Positions 41,145-52,770 of a DNA stretch of 64,000 bases are shown here, in pieces (position 1 is the first letter of the stretch; the number at the start of each line of letters is the position of its first letter). Both the position numbers and the translations under genes were made by a program. Under the pieces are notes generated by a model. The model saw only the letters and a list, made by a program, of their open reading frames with translations, was not told the DNA's origin and did no database searches. Source of the stretch: Ambrosia x helenae (lineage: Eukaryota; Streptophyta; Magnoliopsida; Asterales; Asteraceae); contig CM061231.1 in NCBI GenBank assembly GCA_030844895.1, forward strand, positions 9,137,618 through 9,201,617, in the 5' to 3' direction.

Positions 41145-42185
41145 CCCAAAACAGGAGGAAGCAAGGTTATTATCTTCAAGCTCAGAAGAAAGTTCTAGCG
41201 ATGACGAGTGTTCAGAATAGGCTTCTAGTCAACAATCAAGGTCTTTAGAGAGCAATGTTGATTCTTTGGGTGACGATGTTGACAGGCTGCTAGCAGAAGC
41301 TGATTTCTTTACCAACCCATAATCATGTTTGGTTCAAGATCTGGTAGAGTTGATAGTTGATTATTCCAAGTACTTCTCTACAGATGGCTCGTCTTCTCCC
41401 TATACTTTTATGGAAAATACTCAAGACAAACAGGTCAGTTCTTCTGAAACACCAAAATGTTCCAAGTGTTGTGAATTAGAAGCCCGTCTTGAATTGATCA
41501 AAGAACACAATACCAGTTTGGTATGTGATCTTCGATCAAGCACTGATGATAATATTGTCTTAAAATCAAATGAAAAAGAGTTTAACGAAACAGTTATGTT
41601 GTTGAAAAAGGATGTAAGTGAACTTAAAAGAACAATTCTTAACAAACAAGATGCAATCAACAACTATATCACAGATCTAACTCAAACCAAAAAGGCATTG
41701 GCTGAAGCACAGTGTGACTACGAGGTTATTAAGAAAAAGCTTGATAGTTATTCGAATTCCAAATATGTGCTTGACCACATAATTGAAGGTCAAATAACTG
41801 AAAAGAGCGTTGCTGGTCTAGGTTATCAAACTATTCCTCCTCCCATGCGTTCAAATTATTTCAAAACACTGGATGAGACCGAGGTCACATAGTTTCAGGT
41901 CACAATCCCCTAGTTGCTGAGCTTGTTAAAATCAAGAAAGTAGAAGTTGTCAAAGATGATACCTACTGCTTAATTGAAATTGATAATGAACTCAGTGATG
42001 AGGAGGACAGTAAACCAGGTCTGGGTCTTTAGAAACAGAAACACAGGATCCTGCTTGAGAATCATATCGTGTGTGATCCTGATTCTGAAGAGGATGATGA
42101 GGAGTCAACTTGTGACTCTGGTCTTTACTACATGATCAAAGACTCCACAAAAGGCTTTTCAAATAAGAAATTTCTAATCAAATGA
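41145..42185 (+). pseudogene. Copia Gag middle module, inverted and decayed
   Basis: Plus-strand translation begins with an acidic Ser/Glu stretch ('SSSSEESSSDDECSE', then a stop), then a 187-codon open part (41329-41892) that is Lys/Glu/Leu-rich and coiled-coil-like, ending 'GLGYQTIPPPMRSNYF'. That end corresponds to 'GIGYHHVETPTDF' in the intact Gag at 14122-16698 (residues 606-618). Beyond 41892 frame changes and stops accumulate ('AELVKIKKVEVVKDDTYCLI'). This is the Gag segment between the first zinc knuckle and the protease, exactly what is missing from the relic on the opposite strand at 42747-43535. Confidence 0.8.
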
Positions 42186-42236
42186 TTTTGGATTTTTCTG
42201 ATAAAATTAATTATTAATTATGGAGTTTCACTTTTG

Positions 42237-42676
42237 TTTCTCAAAAAGTCTACCCATGTGTACCTTGAATAATCATCAACAATGGCAAGTATGTATTTCT
42301 TACCTGCCATGCTTTCCCTACTGATTGGTCCACATAGATCCATATGAAGTAGTTTTAGAGGTTATGTTGTTGAGGAACCAGATAATGGTTTATGTTAGCT
42401 TCTTTTTTATTTTCCCATTTGGCATGCTTCACATATGTTTCCTATGCTTCACATATGTTTTCATTTTTAATATTAAATGTCAGGGAGGCCTTTTTCTAGC
42501 TTTTTGTTAGCGAGGATGTTTAAACTTTTGAAATTTATATGAGCAAGTTTCCTATGCCATATCCAGTTATCACTTGAAGTTTGAGAAATCAAACACAATG
42601 ATTCTTTTCCCAGTTTTTCATTAAAATCAAAGTAATAAATGGATTTTCTAATTCTTTCACCTGTCAAGTATACCAC
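42237..42676 (-). pseudogene. Copia integrase fragment
   Basis: The minus-strand part 42473-42676 encodes 'WIWHRKLAHINFKSLNILA', the HHCC zinc-finger start (H, H visible). After a gap, 42237-42360 translates in pieces as 'SRESMAGKKYILAIVDDYSR', the first part of the integrase core. The cysteine pair and the rest of the core are missing or broken by indels. Non-functional. Confidence 0.8.
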
Positions 42677-42746
42677 ATTATCTTAAATTCCTATCATTTC
42701 ACATTTATCAGGCCAAAAAATTACCTTAAAACCTTTAACACAATTG

Positions 42747-43535
42747 TCAATAGCTTAACAAATTATATTTTAATCCTTCAACATACGAGACTTTTTCTAT
42801 GGTTAGAGGTCCTATAGTAATATTTCCATAACCTGAGGTCCTACATTTTATTCCATTTTCAAAGTTGACCATTTGACCAATTCTGGCTATATACCTATTC
42901 AATAGGCTCCTATTTCCTGTCATGTGCTTGAAGCTTCCAGAATCATTATACCAAATCTGGGAAACATGAAGGTCCTGTGAATATGGAGTTTCATCCGCAG
43001 ATTCATCTTCAGCTGCCATGTGACAAAAGTTAGCCATATCTTCTTCATCATCTGATGAATCATCTGATAGCCATGTATCTTCTCCAACTAGTCCCATCTG
43101 TTGCTTCTTTGCTTCTTCAAGTTTTCTTTCATAGTACGCAATATCTCTCAGCTGTTTGCTTTTACACTCATTTGAGTAGTGAACTTTCTGTTTGCATCTA
43201 ATACAAGTCAGTTTAGCCTTTATATCCTTGGATCTATCTACCTTACCTTTGAATGTATAGTTTCCTGACATTCTTTGTTCAAAGGTTTTGGTAAGAAGTG
43301 CAATGGCTTCTGTGAAGGCTAGATAGTCTGATTTGAGATCAAATTCTTCTGTTTCGCTATATATTGGAATGGTTTGTGAGGAGCTGGATTCTGGTTTCTG
43401 GGTTGAGGAATATAATGCTATTTGACCACCCTTATGACCAGAATTTTCAAATATCTTATCTTCCCTTGGGATAAGAATGCTATAGAGATCATGGAGGTTC
43501 ATATTGTCTAGCTCTATGGTTAAAGCTAGGGTCAT
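42747..43535 (-). pseudogene. Copia Gag C-terminal part joined to protease
   Basis: The 262-codon frame shows a gag domain end ('LHDLYSILIPREDKIFE'), a zinc knuckle 'CIRCKQKVHYSNEC' (CX2CX4HX4C) at about 107-120, an acidic block ('WLSDDSSDDEEDMANFCHMA'), then directly the protease 'WYNDSGSFKHMTG' with its DSG. The long coiled-coil module normally between the knuckle and the protease is absent here but present inverted at 41145-42185. The start Met is not genuine; upstream gag is interrupted by the inverted duplication at 43559-43605. Confidence 0.85.
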
Positions 43536-43605
43536 GGTTAGTGTTCTCTACTCTCTGGATGAACCTCCATGATCTCTATAGCATTCTTATCCCCAGGGAA
43601 GATAG
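43455..43605. repeat. Inverted duplication within the gag relic
   Basis: Arm 43455-43502 and arm 43559-43605 are reverse complements over about 47 bp with only two differences ('atgaacctccatgatctcta' is shared), separated by 56 bp. The first arm is genuine gag sequence; the second interrupts the gag frame, so it is a secondary inverted copy, as made by template switching. Confidence 0.88.
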
Positions 43606-44163
43606 ACATTATGAACCTCCATGAACCTCCTAAGAACTTAACATTCTTTTCAGCGTTAGACTTTGTTACCCTATATTTCTTTAAGTCATTAAAGATTTTT
43701 GAAAATATGTTATTAGTTTCTGACAATGTTTCATTTGGAAGACTTTTGAAATATTCATAGCTAGAAACACAATTTTGTTTCGTCTCATTTTTTTTTCTCA
43801 TCCCTCACATAAAAATTTCAACTGATCCCATATTTCCTTTGCAGATGAACAATCATCTACATGAGAAAATATGTCATTTGAAAGAACCATGATCATTAAA
43901 GATTTGGCTCTTTCATCTATAGCCATCGCTTCCTTGTCCTCCTCTCTCTAGAATTTCTTATCTTTGGGGACCCGAGTGGCAGGAATCGTTGGTTTTCTAC
44001 CAGTTGCTGGAACTTCTGGAATTTCAGTCATGGGATTGTACGATCCGCTCACAGTGGATTGGTACAGACGATGATCATGTCCATTTAAAAAGTTGATCAA
44101 CCTGACCTTCCACTGAGAGTATTCCTCTTTCACAAGAGTGGGAGGCTTAGACATTGAATCCAT
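43538..44163 (-). pseudogene. Copia Gag N-terminal part, broken
   Basis: A 71-codon frame from ATG at 44163 ('MDSMSKPPTLVKEEYSQWKV') is the Gag start, parallel to 'KPAMLVRNEYNIWQKRM' in the intact element, and lies 142 bp after the primer site. It stops at 43948. A second piece at 43538-43801 ('VSSYEYFKSLPNETLSETNN', 'FNDLKKY') continues the gag domain. Stops and frameshifts between them show decay. Confidence 0.8.
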
Positions 44164-44304
44164 CCGAAAAGCAGAATTCCAAGATTAAAAGCTTGCCATT
44201 TGTAAAAAGTGGTATTTGAGATACTTGGTTAAAACATTTAAGATTTGAGCTTAAATAGTTCTTTTAATTCTAAAAGTTCTTTTTGAAAATAACTTATTCA
44301 AGTT

Positions 44305-44316
44305 GCTCTGATACCA
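44305..44316 (-). promoter_or_regulatory. Primer binding site of the Copia relic
   Basis: The sense strand reads TGGTATCAGAGC two to three bases after the LTR end CCAACA, complementary to initiator tRNA-Met. Confidence 0.9.
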
Positions 44317-44318
44317 AG

Positions 44319-45004
44319 TGTTGGTCCCCAGAAGTATCCGCCTCACTTTTACTCAAATGGCAATGTGATTTCAACAATATGTAAACAATGTGCGGAATAA
44401 GAAATCAAACTTTCAGAAACAATAGAACACACGATTTTTAAGAAGTTTTGAGTTTATGTAGTGACCACCTTTTAACAAGGATCACGTTTTAACTTTACAA
44501 AAGAATGAATCAAAAGAATTCTTATGGCTGGTGTGAATGTGGTGTGGAGAATGTGCAAAAGATATATCTAAGTCAACTACGTTTGCTTTGTACATCACAC
44601 ATTTTCACATTCACACTTGGCACTATTCTTCAACGAATGATGTCATCTATTTATAGAGAAGATTTGACCCAAGTTGATGTATAAACAATTGGTTTATCAT
44701 CAACTTGTATTTTTTGCAGGTTAATGTGGTGAAGAAAGTCTTTCATGAATGATTGGAGTCAAGTTGCATGCTTTTTAACATTCTCACTTGTCAGGATTCC
44801 AGATTTCTTCCCAAAAATCTGGTTCCTTTATGCCATATTTCAGTGTTCCTTCCCAGATATCATCAGATAGGAGTTGTATTTGTCCTCTTTTGTCTATTTC
44901 TTCAAAGAAATCTTGTTCTTGAATCTTTTCTGATCTTTATCTCTTTAACTAGAAACTTTTTTGGATGTTCTTCATTTTGTTCAGTTTTTTGTTAGCTAGC
45001 TTCA
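44319..45004 (-). repeat. 5' LTR of the Copia relic
   Basis: On the plus strand it starts TGTTGGTCCCC at the primer-site junction. The outer limit is placed at 'agctagcttca' (45004), giving TG...CA ends and 686 bp, close to the 718 bp of the intact element; this outer limit is less sure. A TATA-like CTATAAATAG lies on the minus strand near 44650-44659. No 3' LTR was found in the window. Confidence 0.65.
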
Positions 45005-45920
45005 GGTTTAATTACAAAGCAAACGTAGTTAACTCTATTTAATTACAATGATAATTTTTGCAATTTATTGAAATTAGAATTATCTACTAATATTATTAAA
45101 ACATAAAAAATTTTAAGTTATAAAAATATAAAATTAAATAATTATACTTTTTGCTTTTAGTATGTATATTTATAAAACAATACTTTTATCCATATAAACC
45201 ACCGCTTGTAAGCGTATTAATCAGTGGAACGGTTTGTGTTAGTAGGTGAATCGTTAAATACATAAGGTATTAATGGTGAGGTGAACTTTTAATTTAAGCA
45301 AAACCACTAGGACGAAAATTGCAAGTAACTCAATACTAAAACATCATCTTCCAGTTCTACAAGTATTCCGATAATCTTAGGTATCTAATTATGAAACAAA
45401 AGTTATGCATCTTTTCAATTAAGAAACATTTTTTTTTTTTGCATTTTTAGGTTTTATTCAAGTAAATAAAACATTTAAAATTGTTAATCATAACTATTAA
45501 ATAGATCAATTGTGACCACCCGTAAGATCAAAATCTTACTTTGTAATGGATAATAGTTAAGCCTATTTTAATTTTAATCAAACTTCTTTTAAATATGTCT
45601 AAAAACACATTTCTCTTTTTCAAAGATAAATATCATCATTACTCTAAAAAGAAGTGATTTTGTCAAAAACCTAATTAATGTATGGGGTTAAAAGAAGATT
45701 TAGACTAATCTTTTGAATGATGTATCACTTTTTCCAAATTAAAAATAGTATATTTTAAATCATCCAATGTTGATATGCATGCCGTCATTCATGACTCGAC
45801 CTAAAAGCCAAAAGTAATTCCATTTACGTTGCTAAAGGGGTTGATCTAGAATTGATTTATTTTTTTCTCTTTGGCAAACTAAAAAAATATCTAACCAAAT
45901 ATATATGTGGTATATTTTTT
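45005..45920. other. AT-rich spacer
   Basis: At 45015-45036 'acaaagcaaacgtagtt' repeats in inverted form a piece of the adjoining LTR (44575-44594). Otherwise nothing is recognised. Confidence 0.45.
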
Positions 45921-47628
45921 AAAGGGGAGTGATAACCTATAAAACTTCCTTGACGTGAGAAGTGTAGGAAGGGTTCTTAGCCCTTAGATTAAGCGATGAC
46001 ATGATGGTAATTATCAACCTTAATCATGGTCGGCTTAAACAAACCAAGGGTACATTAGGAAAAACCTTCAAAACTTTTTCAAATCGAAACTAGACTTAAA
46101 TCGAAACTTAATTTAAGCAATTTCAACTCGATTAAAACATTCTGAATGATTACACATTCAAAAAAAAAAACAAAAACAAGTCGATTACATTGAACAAAAA
46201 CGTAAGATTAGTGTTTCAATCTAAAAATCAGAAAAATAGAGGATTATATTGGGACGATTAATCAGAGGAAATACATATGATTATCAATAAACGCTCGTAT
46301 TAGTTGTCAAATACTTTCAATTGTAATTTAAGAAGAAGGATTAAACATAAAAATTAGGTTAAAAGAAGTTGCATAAGAAAAAGAAGAAGTTGGTGATAAC
46401 ATAGTGTTTTTAAACACACGTTCATTATTTTAAACGCTCCTTGTAAATGTTTAGACGCACTTGATGTAGAATTTAAACGCACATGCCTTTAAACACACGT
46501 TGTAAATGTTTAGACACATGTTGTAAATACCCATGTATATAAACGCGCTCTATTGTTTTGTTCAAACGCACTTTATTGTTATGCTTGTATTGATTACAAA
46601 AACCAAGGATTTCAATGTAGTGAATAATGATCTAAGGGTAAATTAAAATACCAGCAACTCGTAGAAGTAAAGAAGGCCAAAGGAACTTCGATATCAAAAG
46701 CAAATTCTGTAGCTGATTATCAGCCTCAGAACAGCAGTTACGAATAGTACCAGATACCTACATAACTATAGTTTCAGATATTAAAATGTCCATATCAATA
46801 ATCATTCAATATGAACATTATACCCATTTCTTTCGCAATAGGCTTGTAGAATCGAACTGCCTGATAATTTATTTCAAGAGCCCACGTTTAGGATCTAAAG
46901 GAAGTGTTCTCCCTGCTTTAGTTTTCGAAACATTTACAGAGCATTAACTTTGGTTGCAATATGCTAAAAAACATAACAGAGCATTAATTGAACCAAATTG
47001 AGTGCATTTTGTTTAAACGCATGTTTGATTGAGTGCGTTTTTTTAATGCACATTAGATTTAGTACGTTTTGTTTAAACAAACGTTTGATTAAGTGCGTTT
47101 TGTCTAAACACACCATCGTTCTTGAGTACCTGATTTTGCTTCAAAACCAAAACGGTTTGTTTCAACATAATCACAATCTATAATCAATCCTTTCTATTTT
47201 GGTCCGTTCGTCAATCTAATCTATACAAAGTGTTCATTTCAATTCAAACAATCAAAATAAAATTTCTGGAAATCATTCTTGTTAATAACCGTTCGTTATC
47301 TTCCTTCTAGTTTTTATTTTTTTATTGTTCTTGATCTTTCGAATAAAAGTATTGTTAATTGAATCGTGAATTGAATAGATCATCAATCAAAAATAATTAA
47401 TCGTTCATGAATTGAATCTGAATTGTTGTCGATTATAATTGAAACGTGAATTAAATTGTGATTGATTGGATCAGAGATTAACGAAACAATAAAAGGACTA
47501 AATTACCCTTTTAATCAACCAGATTTAGGTTAAGTAAACTTAACTATGGTTTCCAGGTGTCATTCCCTGAAGGCTTCCTACACTTCTAACGTTAAGGAAG
47601 CTTTCTATCGTATACTTTCTCTTTTTTT
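45921..47628. mobile_element. Mutator-like element without transposase
   Basis: Inverted ends of about 55 bp at roughly 70 percent identity: AAAGGGGAGTGATAACC on the left and, reverse complemented, AAAGAGAAAGTATACGATAG on the right, then both with 'CTTCCTT.ACGT.AGAAGTGTAGGAAG'. The flanks are T-rich (9 bp, 7 of 9 alike), so the TSD is weak. The left half holds AAACGCAC/AAACACACGTT words (46410-46580); the right half holds the complement GTGCGTTT (47001-47110). The short frames have no motif. Confidence 0.6.
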
Positions 47629-48853
47629 TTTAATACATGCAATTCAAAATGATAACTAGAATAGGATATATAGTGCTTTGAAAAGAAAAAAAAAACAAGC
47701 CTAAATAAATATCATATTTCAGTTTCGGGAGAAAATTAAAATTAAAGTATAATACCCTTTACAAAATAGATAGATAACCATATATATGTACAATAATCTA
47801 AGGATGGGTTATTTTGAGAACTCCATTAAGTTGTGAGGACCATAGGAACTCTTTTGAGCCATTGATCTTTATAATCTAATGGTTGAGATTAATTGATGAG
47901 ACTTTTTTTTAGTCTTGACATGTAAATTAATTTTTATTAGTATTTTTTAATAAAATAAGAATACATGAGGGGTATTTAGGTAAAATACTATGGGAGAGAA
48001 AAAGTAATATAATATCATGTTAATTTTTTATTCAGTTATTAAAAGTGTCATATTTTTTAAATATAAAAATTCATAATTTTACATATCTCTACTTTTTCTG
48101 TCATCTCTCTTCTCGAGTTTTACACTTTTGTAAATCTACCATACACAACTTCTATAGAAATTACGTTGGTATAAACGCCACGGAAACGTCGTAAAAAAAC
48201 AAAATTGAATGATAATATAAAAACTAGTGTAAATCTAAAAGACATAATGTATTACACCATTGTAAATAATTAACCAACATCTAAAAAACATATTGTATTA
48301 CACCATTGTGAATCTAAAAAACATATTGTATTACAAAAAAAAAAAGGGTCAAAACAAAAACGAAAAACACAAGAAAAGGTCTTGATAGCAAACTTATTTT
48401 TAGAGTCTTTGTGCATGTTACGTTAGAGTAAAACCACCATTACCGACGTCCCTTTCTCCATGATCACCGGTGACCTCCCGAAAAACACGAACACGGTCTA
48501 AAACTTCACGTTTCTCAAACTATTCCACATCTTGCAAAACAGAAGATGAGTTAAAAATTATAAAACCTCAAAGGTGCCCAAAATATTACAATCTAAAAAT
48601 CTTTGGCCATAAGCGCCCAAATATTACCATAAAAATTTTTATTACATTAGTGTACACAAAAAAGAAAAAAATAATAAAGAGTTATTATGACAATAAAACT
48701 CCATTACGTCAGTGTACACCAAACCAAAAGAAAAAAATAGGCTACTCCCTCTTATTTACGTTAGTGTAAAACATAAATGTCACTACTTCTCTGTGTATTT
48801 ATTTGCTTTTGCCCAACCCCAATCCCACACCAACAACCTATAATAGTTAGTGA
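47629..48853. other. AT-rich spacer with one (TA)n-MITE-like end
   Basis: The text 'gggttattttgagaact' at 47806 matches the left end of the 28131 element; no right end was found. Two copies of 'aaacatattgtattac' lie at 48286-48335. The 99-codon plus frame at 48470-48769 is Lys/Thr-rich and unrecognised. Confidence 0.4.
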
Positions 48854-49517
48854 TATGGGTGTTCAGAATTCGATTCGGATTCGAAAAATTCGATATTCGA
48901 CTTAGTTTGATTCGATTACCAAGAATTCGATTCGATTATTCAGAATTCGAATTCGAATTCTAGTCCAGTAAATCAAATACGAATTTATGATTTTAAAATC
49001 TTTTCGATTCGAAATTCGAATAAAAACTATAAATGAATATTTTTTAAATATATATACACACATACACATTATTATATACAAAAATATACACATTGAAAAA
49101 AAGAACTTCTAAATTTTGGTCAAACTCTAAGAATCCATAGTCACTACAACTTTTACCATAACAATATTTTATGTATTTACCTTATACATCACAAAACTCT
49201 AACAAAGTATACTCTCTACTTTTTTTTTATTCCCGTATTTGACATATTATTGTTTATCAATTTTATATATTTGTATTTTATATGTTAAAAATAACGAGTT
49301 TGTATTAGTTCAAAAACGAAAAGTAAAACAATTTATTTTCAATGATGAATTTGAACTAAATCGAATTTATTCGAATTCGAGTTTCTTAATCGAATCGAAT
49401 ACAAATCGAATAAATTGAATTTCAAGCGATTACGAATTTAGGTAAAAATATTAAAAATTCGAGAAATTCGATTCGAATAATTCAAAAATTCGTTATTCGA
49501 TTCGTTGAACACCCCTA
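48854..49517. mobile_element. hAT-type MITE filled with GAATTCGAATTCG motifs
   Basis: 664 bp; begins TATGGGTGTTCAG and ends TTGAACACCCCTA (reverse complement TAGGGGTGTTCAA). The 8-bp flanks GTTAGTGA and CTTAGAGA match at 6 of 8 positions, a decayed hAT duplication. Subterminal zones (48866-49030 and 49360-49505) consist of ATTCGAATTCG-like self-complementary words. The centre is AT-rich. Non-coding. Confidence 0.82.
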
Positions 49518-49617
49518 CTTAGAGATATACAAGGGGCACTTGTCTATTAATAGACTAACAGTAATAAGTAAATACTTAATAAATCGGACTAGATCACCCC
49601 CCCCCCCCCCCCGCATT

Positions 49618-50229
49618 TAAGGGTGTTCAAATTCGGATAATCCGAATTTCGGATAATCCGAAATTTCAGATAGTCAATATTGGGATCCAAATCCGGATCC
49701 GAAATTTCGGATTCGGATTCGGATCATCCAATGGTTAATCCAAAACTTTAAAAAATCTAAAAAAATAAATAAAAAATAATAAAAAAGTTCTCCTTTATGT
49801 CTAAAATGTGAATCTGTTAAAAAAACAAAATTCGAAGTTAGATAAACGAAACTAGGACAAAAAAATGTAAAAGAAACTTACCGATTGGTGGACGGGACTG
49901 TGGAGGTCGGAGACGAGGTGGACGGGGGCTGTTACAGAGAAGAGAAGAGGGAGTGACTGCTATGGATTGGAGTAGTATGGACTTAGGGTTAAAAAGATTA
50001 GGGATTTAGGATTGTGTATTGTGTTATGTAGTGTATATAATATTATATATTTATATATTTTTATTATTATTCGGATTCGAATAATCCGATTATCCAAAAA
50101 TTTTCAAAATCAGAATCCGAATCCGAAATTTCGGATATCCGAAAATCGGATTATCCAAAATTTCGGATAATTCGGATTATCGGATTTTTCGGATTCGAAT
50201 TCGGATTCAGATTTTTTTGAACACCCCTA
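49618..50229. mobile_element. hAT-type MITE filled with TCGGATAATCCGA motifs
   Basis: 612 bp; begins TAAGGGTGTTCAAA and ends TTTGAACACCCCTA. The 8-bp target duplication CCCGCATT is exact (49610-49617, 50230-50237). Subterminal zones (49633-49740 and 50068-50210) repeat TTCGGAT, ATCCGAA and GGATAATCC. It landed beside a C-run (about 49598-49612). Non-coding. Confidence 0.92.
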
Positions 50230-50237
50230 CCCGCATT

Positions 50238-50617
50238 ACTAATGTACCCTGACATAATGAACCGACCATGACCAACAACTGATTTGGTAAACTTTTTCAA
50301 AAGCATATATATATATATATACTGGTAAAATTACAGATCTAGCCTTTTATCCCCCAGACCCCATCACTTACCTACCTTAGTTTCTAAGAATCCTCCACCA
50401 TTTCACCCGTGTAATCCATCAATAATCATCCAAAAGAGAAAGTAGCAAAGATTAATAGACTTACTAAGCTTGGCGGGCCCTTAAACCAATGTCGTTGTTG
50501 ATACATTGAAGAAACCTTAACTATTATCGTATCCCTGTTCAGCATCATCGTCCCTTAAACCCTTAAACCTTGTTCAGCCTCATCGTCCCTGTTCAGCATC
50601 ATCGTCCCTGTTCGAAC
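50238..50617. repeat. Spacer with GTTCAGCATCATCGTCCCT repeats
   Basis: At 50537-50612 'gttcagc.tcatcgtccct' occurs three times, two of them adjacent. The rest is unrecognised. Confidence 0.6.
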
Positions 50618-50830
50618 TAGGGATGAGCTCGGGACGGGATCGGTACCGTACCGATACCGATCCCGAAAATAGCCAAAAACCAATACTGATCCCGATCCTG
50701 AATATACCAGTTCGGTATCGGTACTAATACCGACCGGTATCAATATTTTCGGTATAATACCGAAAAAATACCAAAAATGAAACGAAAATGGTTTGAAATT
50801 TGGGTGATACATCGATTCCGAATTGTAAAT
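50618..50830. mobile_element. One-ended hAT-like element with GGTATCGGTACC motifs
   Basis: Starts TAGGGATGAGCTCGGGA, like the ends of the complete hAT MITEs here, and is followed by a dense array of the self-complementary words GGTACC, GGTATCGGTA and CCGATACCG to about 50770. No matching right end was found, so it is truncated or its partner has decayed. Confidence 0.55.
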
Positions 50831-50874
50831 TCTTATAACAGTAGTTAGGTAAGATCCCTTTTAGAGCAAAAGCT

Positions 50875-51300
50875 ATAAGGACATGTGTAGTGGAGGGGTG
50901 TTATTGGGATTAAAATATTATAAAGTAATAGAAGTGGGGTTATGGGGCGTTATGGGAAAAGAGTGTGTAGTGGGAAGGAGCGTTATGGGGCTTTATAAAT
51001 GATTGGGTAATCATTGGTTAATTATTGTTTTCTTATTTAAATAATAATATTAATAATAGTAATAAAAAATAATAATAATAAAAAAATAATAATAAAAAAT
51101 AATATTCAAACATTTGAATTTCAAACGGTTACTGTTCCAAACGTTTGAATTTCAAACGTTCCCCCCCCCCCCATTTCAAACATTTGAAATTCAAATTCCC
51201 CCCCCCCCCCAAACGTTTGAATTTCTAACCCTATAAATACAAGACCAAAACTCATTCTCAGTCACATCTCCTCCTCCTTAAACCAATGAAAGATATGGGT
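50875..51300. other. Possible PIF/Harbinger-like end, palindromes and C-runs
   Basis: 'ggacatgtgtagtggagggg' at 50879 resembles ends of Harbinger-type elements, but no partner was found. At 51107-51230 the words 'aaacgtttgaatttcaaac' recur four times around two C-runs (about 51161-51172 and 51198-51210). 'ctataaataca' at 51231 looks like a TATA box with a short leader. Function not established. Confidence 0.4.
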
Positions 51301-51303
51301 GAC

Positions 51304-51425
51304 GGGGGAAATATGTAATTGACTTGCTACTTGTGTATGCCTTAGGAGGGGGAAATATGTAATTAACTTTTTAAGTTGGGTAAATATGTAATAAATGATC
51401 TTAGCAGGGGGAAATATGTAAATGA
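51304..51425. repeat. GGGGGAAATATGTAATT short repeats
   Basis: Four copies of 'gggggaaatatgtaa' or 'gggtaaatatgtaa' at about 30-60 bp spacing; the reverse-complement relative of the cluster at 41003-41110. Confidence 0.6.
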
Positions 51426-51696
51426 CCGGGTTGGCCGACTAAATACGATTCTTGCTGGGGTTAACCGCTATCCGGTAAAGTTGGCAACTCGCTTCCCTTT
51501 ATCTCTCGTATTCGGGCATTGTGGTTCGTGTAGATGTAGCTCGACATCTTCAGTGTTGAGGTCTTTGGACTCAGGTGTCTTAAAATTTTCAGTGCGGACA
51601 GCACTAGCGGAGCCGCCTAGGCCGCATAGTGTTCCGGTGTGGCCGCTATCTCAAAATACAAATTGTAAGGGTATACCGTATGGTCTAATGAAATAA
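51426..51696 (+). other. GC-richer open stretch, unrecognised
   Basis: About 90 codons are open in one plus frame ending at 51696, with balanced composition unlike the surrounding AT-rich DNA. It contains a Cys/Ser-rich part ('FGHCGSCRCSSTSS'). I do not recognise it; its upstream half runs into the short repeats, so at most it is a decayed exon or transposon scrap. Confidence 0.25.
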
Positions 51697-52639
51697 TTAG
51701 GTGGTTTAAATGAATTATGTTTTGTATTTTGAAAAGGTAACGATATCTTGATAAAATTATAACTGTATGATGAATACATTGAGTTATCCTATTGTGGAGA
51801 CCAAGCATTTTGTCGGGCAAATGGGGAAAGTCGTTATCTAGAATGATGTGTGGCTGGCTGGTGGATAAGAAAAAAGAATGTTGAAAACTTTAAATATATT
51901 AAAATAGAAAAGAATGAAACATCACTTTCCGAAAATTTGTGTGAAAAGATCCATACACCGTCTCCCATAATCGGTCCTCAAACTCTTCACGACTCTCAAT
52001 CCCTTCAAACCTTCTTTTTATTATTATTTAAAACCTATGTTAGTTTTCAGGATAAAGAACCGACTTATGGAATTAAAAGGGAGTTAATCATGTCAAGTTT
52101 GACAGATTATATTGTTGATCCTAAATAAACTCATGTACTTATTTATGTTAAAAAAAATTAACCATAATACGTACATGCTTACAAATGGGTTGACACGAAG
52201 TAATCAAGGTGTAAACGTTTGAAGAATAGGTTATACAGATTAGAATTGGATTAGTGGATCGACCTGTTTAATTAAACATGTGAACCCAAACACTACCGGA
52301 TTGATTAAGCCTTATTGGATTTTGAGTGCGCATTTTCCTTCTTGACTGATTTAGCCTTTGCCTTGCAAATTTGAACTTAAAGATTATTACAATTTTGTAG
52401 AAACCAAATACATAACCACAAATCTCAAAATGTGACGGCTAGATCGAACATAAAGCAAACTTTGAAATTTAGGATTCTTCCGAACTATATGTTTATCAAC
52501 CCTAATTAATTCATACCAACTTTCCCAGACCTGTATGTAGTGGACGGAAAATCGAAACCGAAACAAACACTAATGCTCTCGGGATGTTGTAATTTTTCTG
52601 TTTAATCTTAATAGAGTTAGTTTGAAATTTATAGTCTAT
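51697..52639. other. Spacer with a 92-codon frame, unrecognised
   Basis: The plus frame 51850-52128 is Lys-rich and matches no family I know. It could be the end of an old transposase or chance. Nothing else is supported. Confidence 0.25.
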
Positions 52640-52770
52640 AAATGAAATCATCAGAAAGGGGTGGCGGCGCAGCTTGTTACCCGTCTGCCTGCTCTTTTGA
52701 TGTAAGTTTCGCTTTTATGGAATAAAATCTTAATTCATATTAAAAAAACAAAAAAAAATGTAAATTTATG
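52640..52770 (+). mobile_element. Second LINE/SINE-like tail
   Basis: 'gatgtaagtttcgcttttat' and 'ggaataaaat' match the tail at 39356-39423 and are followed by A-rich sequence. Upstream 'ggggtggcggcgcagcttg' may be part of the same insertion. Confidence 0.5.

Noticed and set aside
48470..48769. 99-codon Lys/Thr-rich plus frame
   Set aside because: Composition follows the A-rich DNA, and no domain or initiation context supports it.
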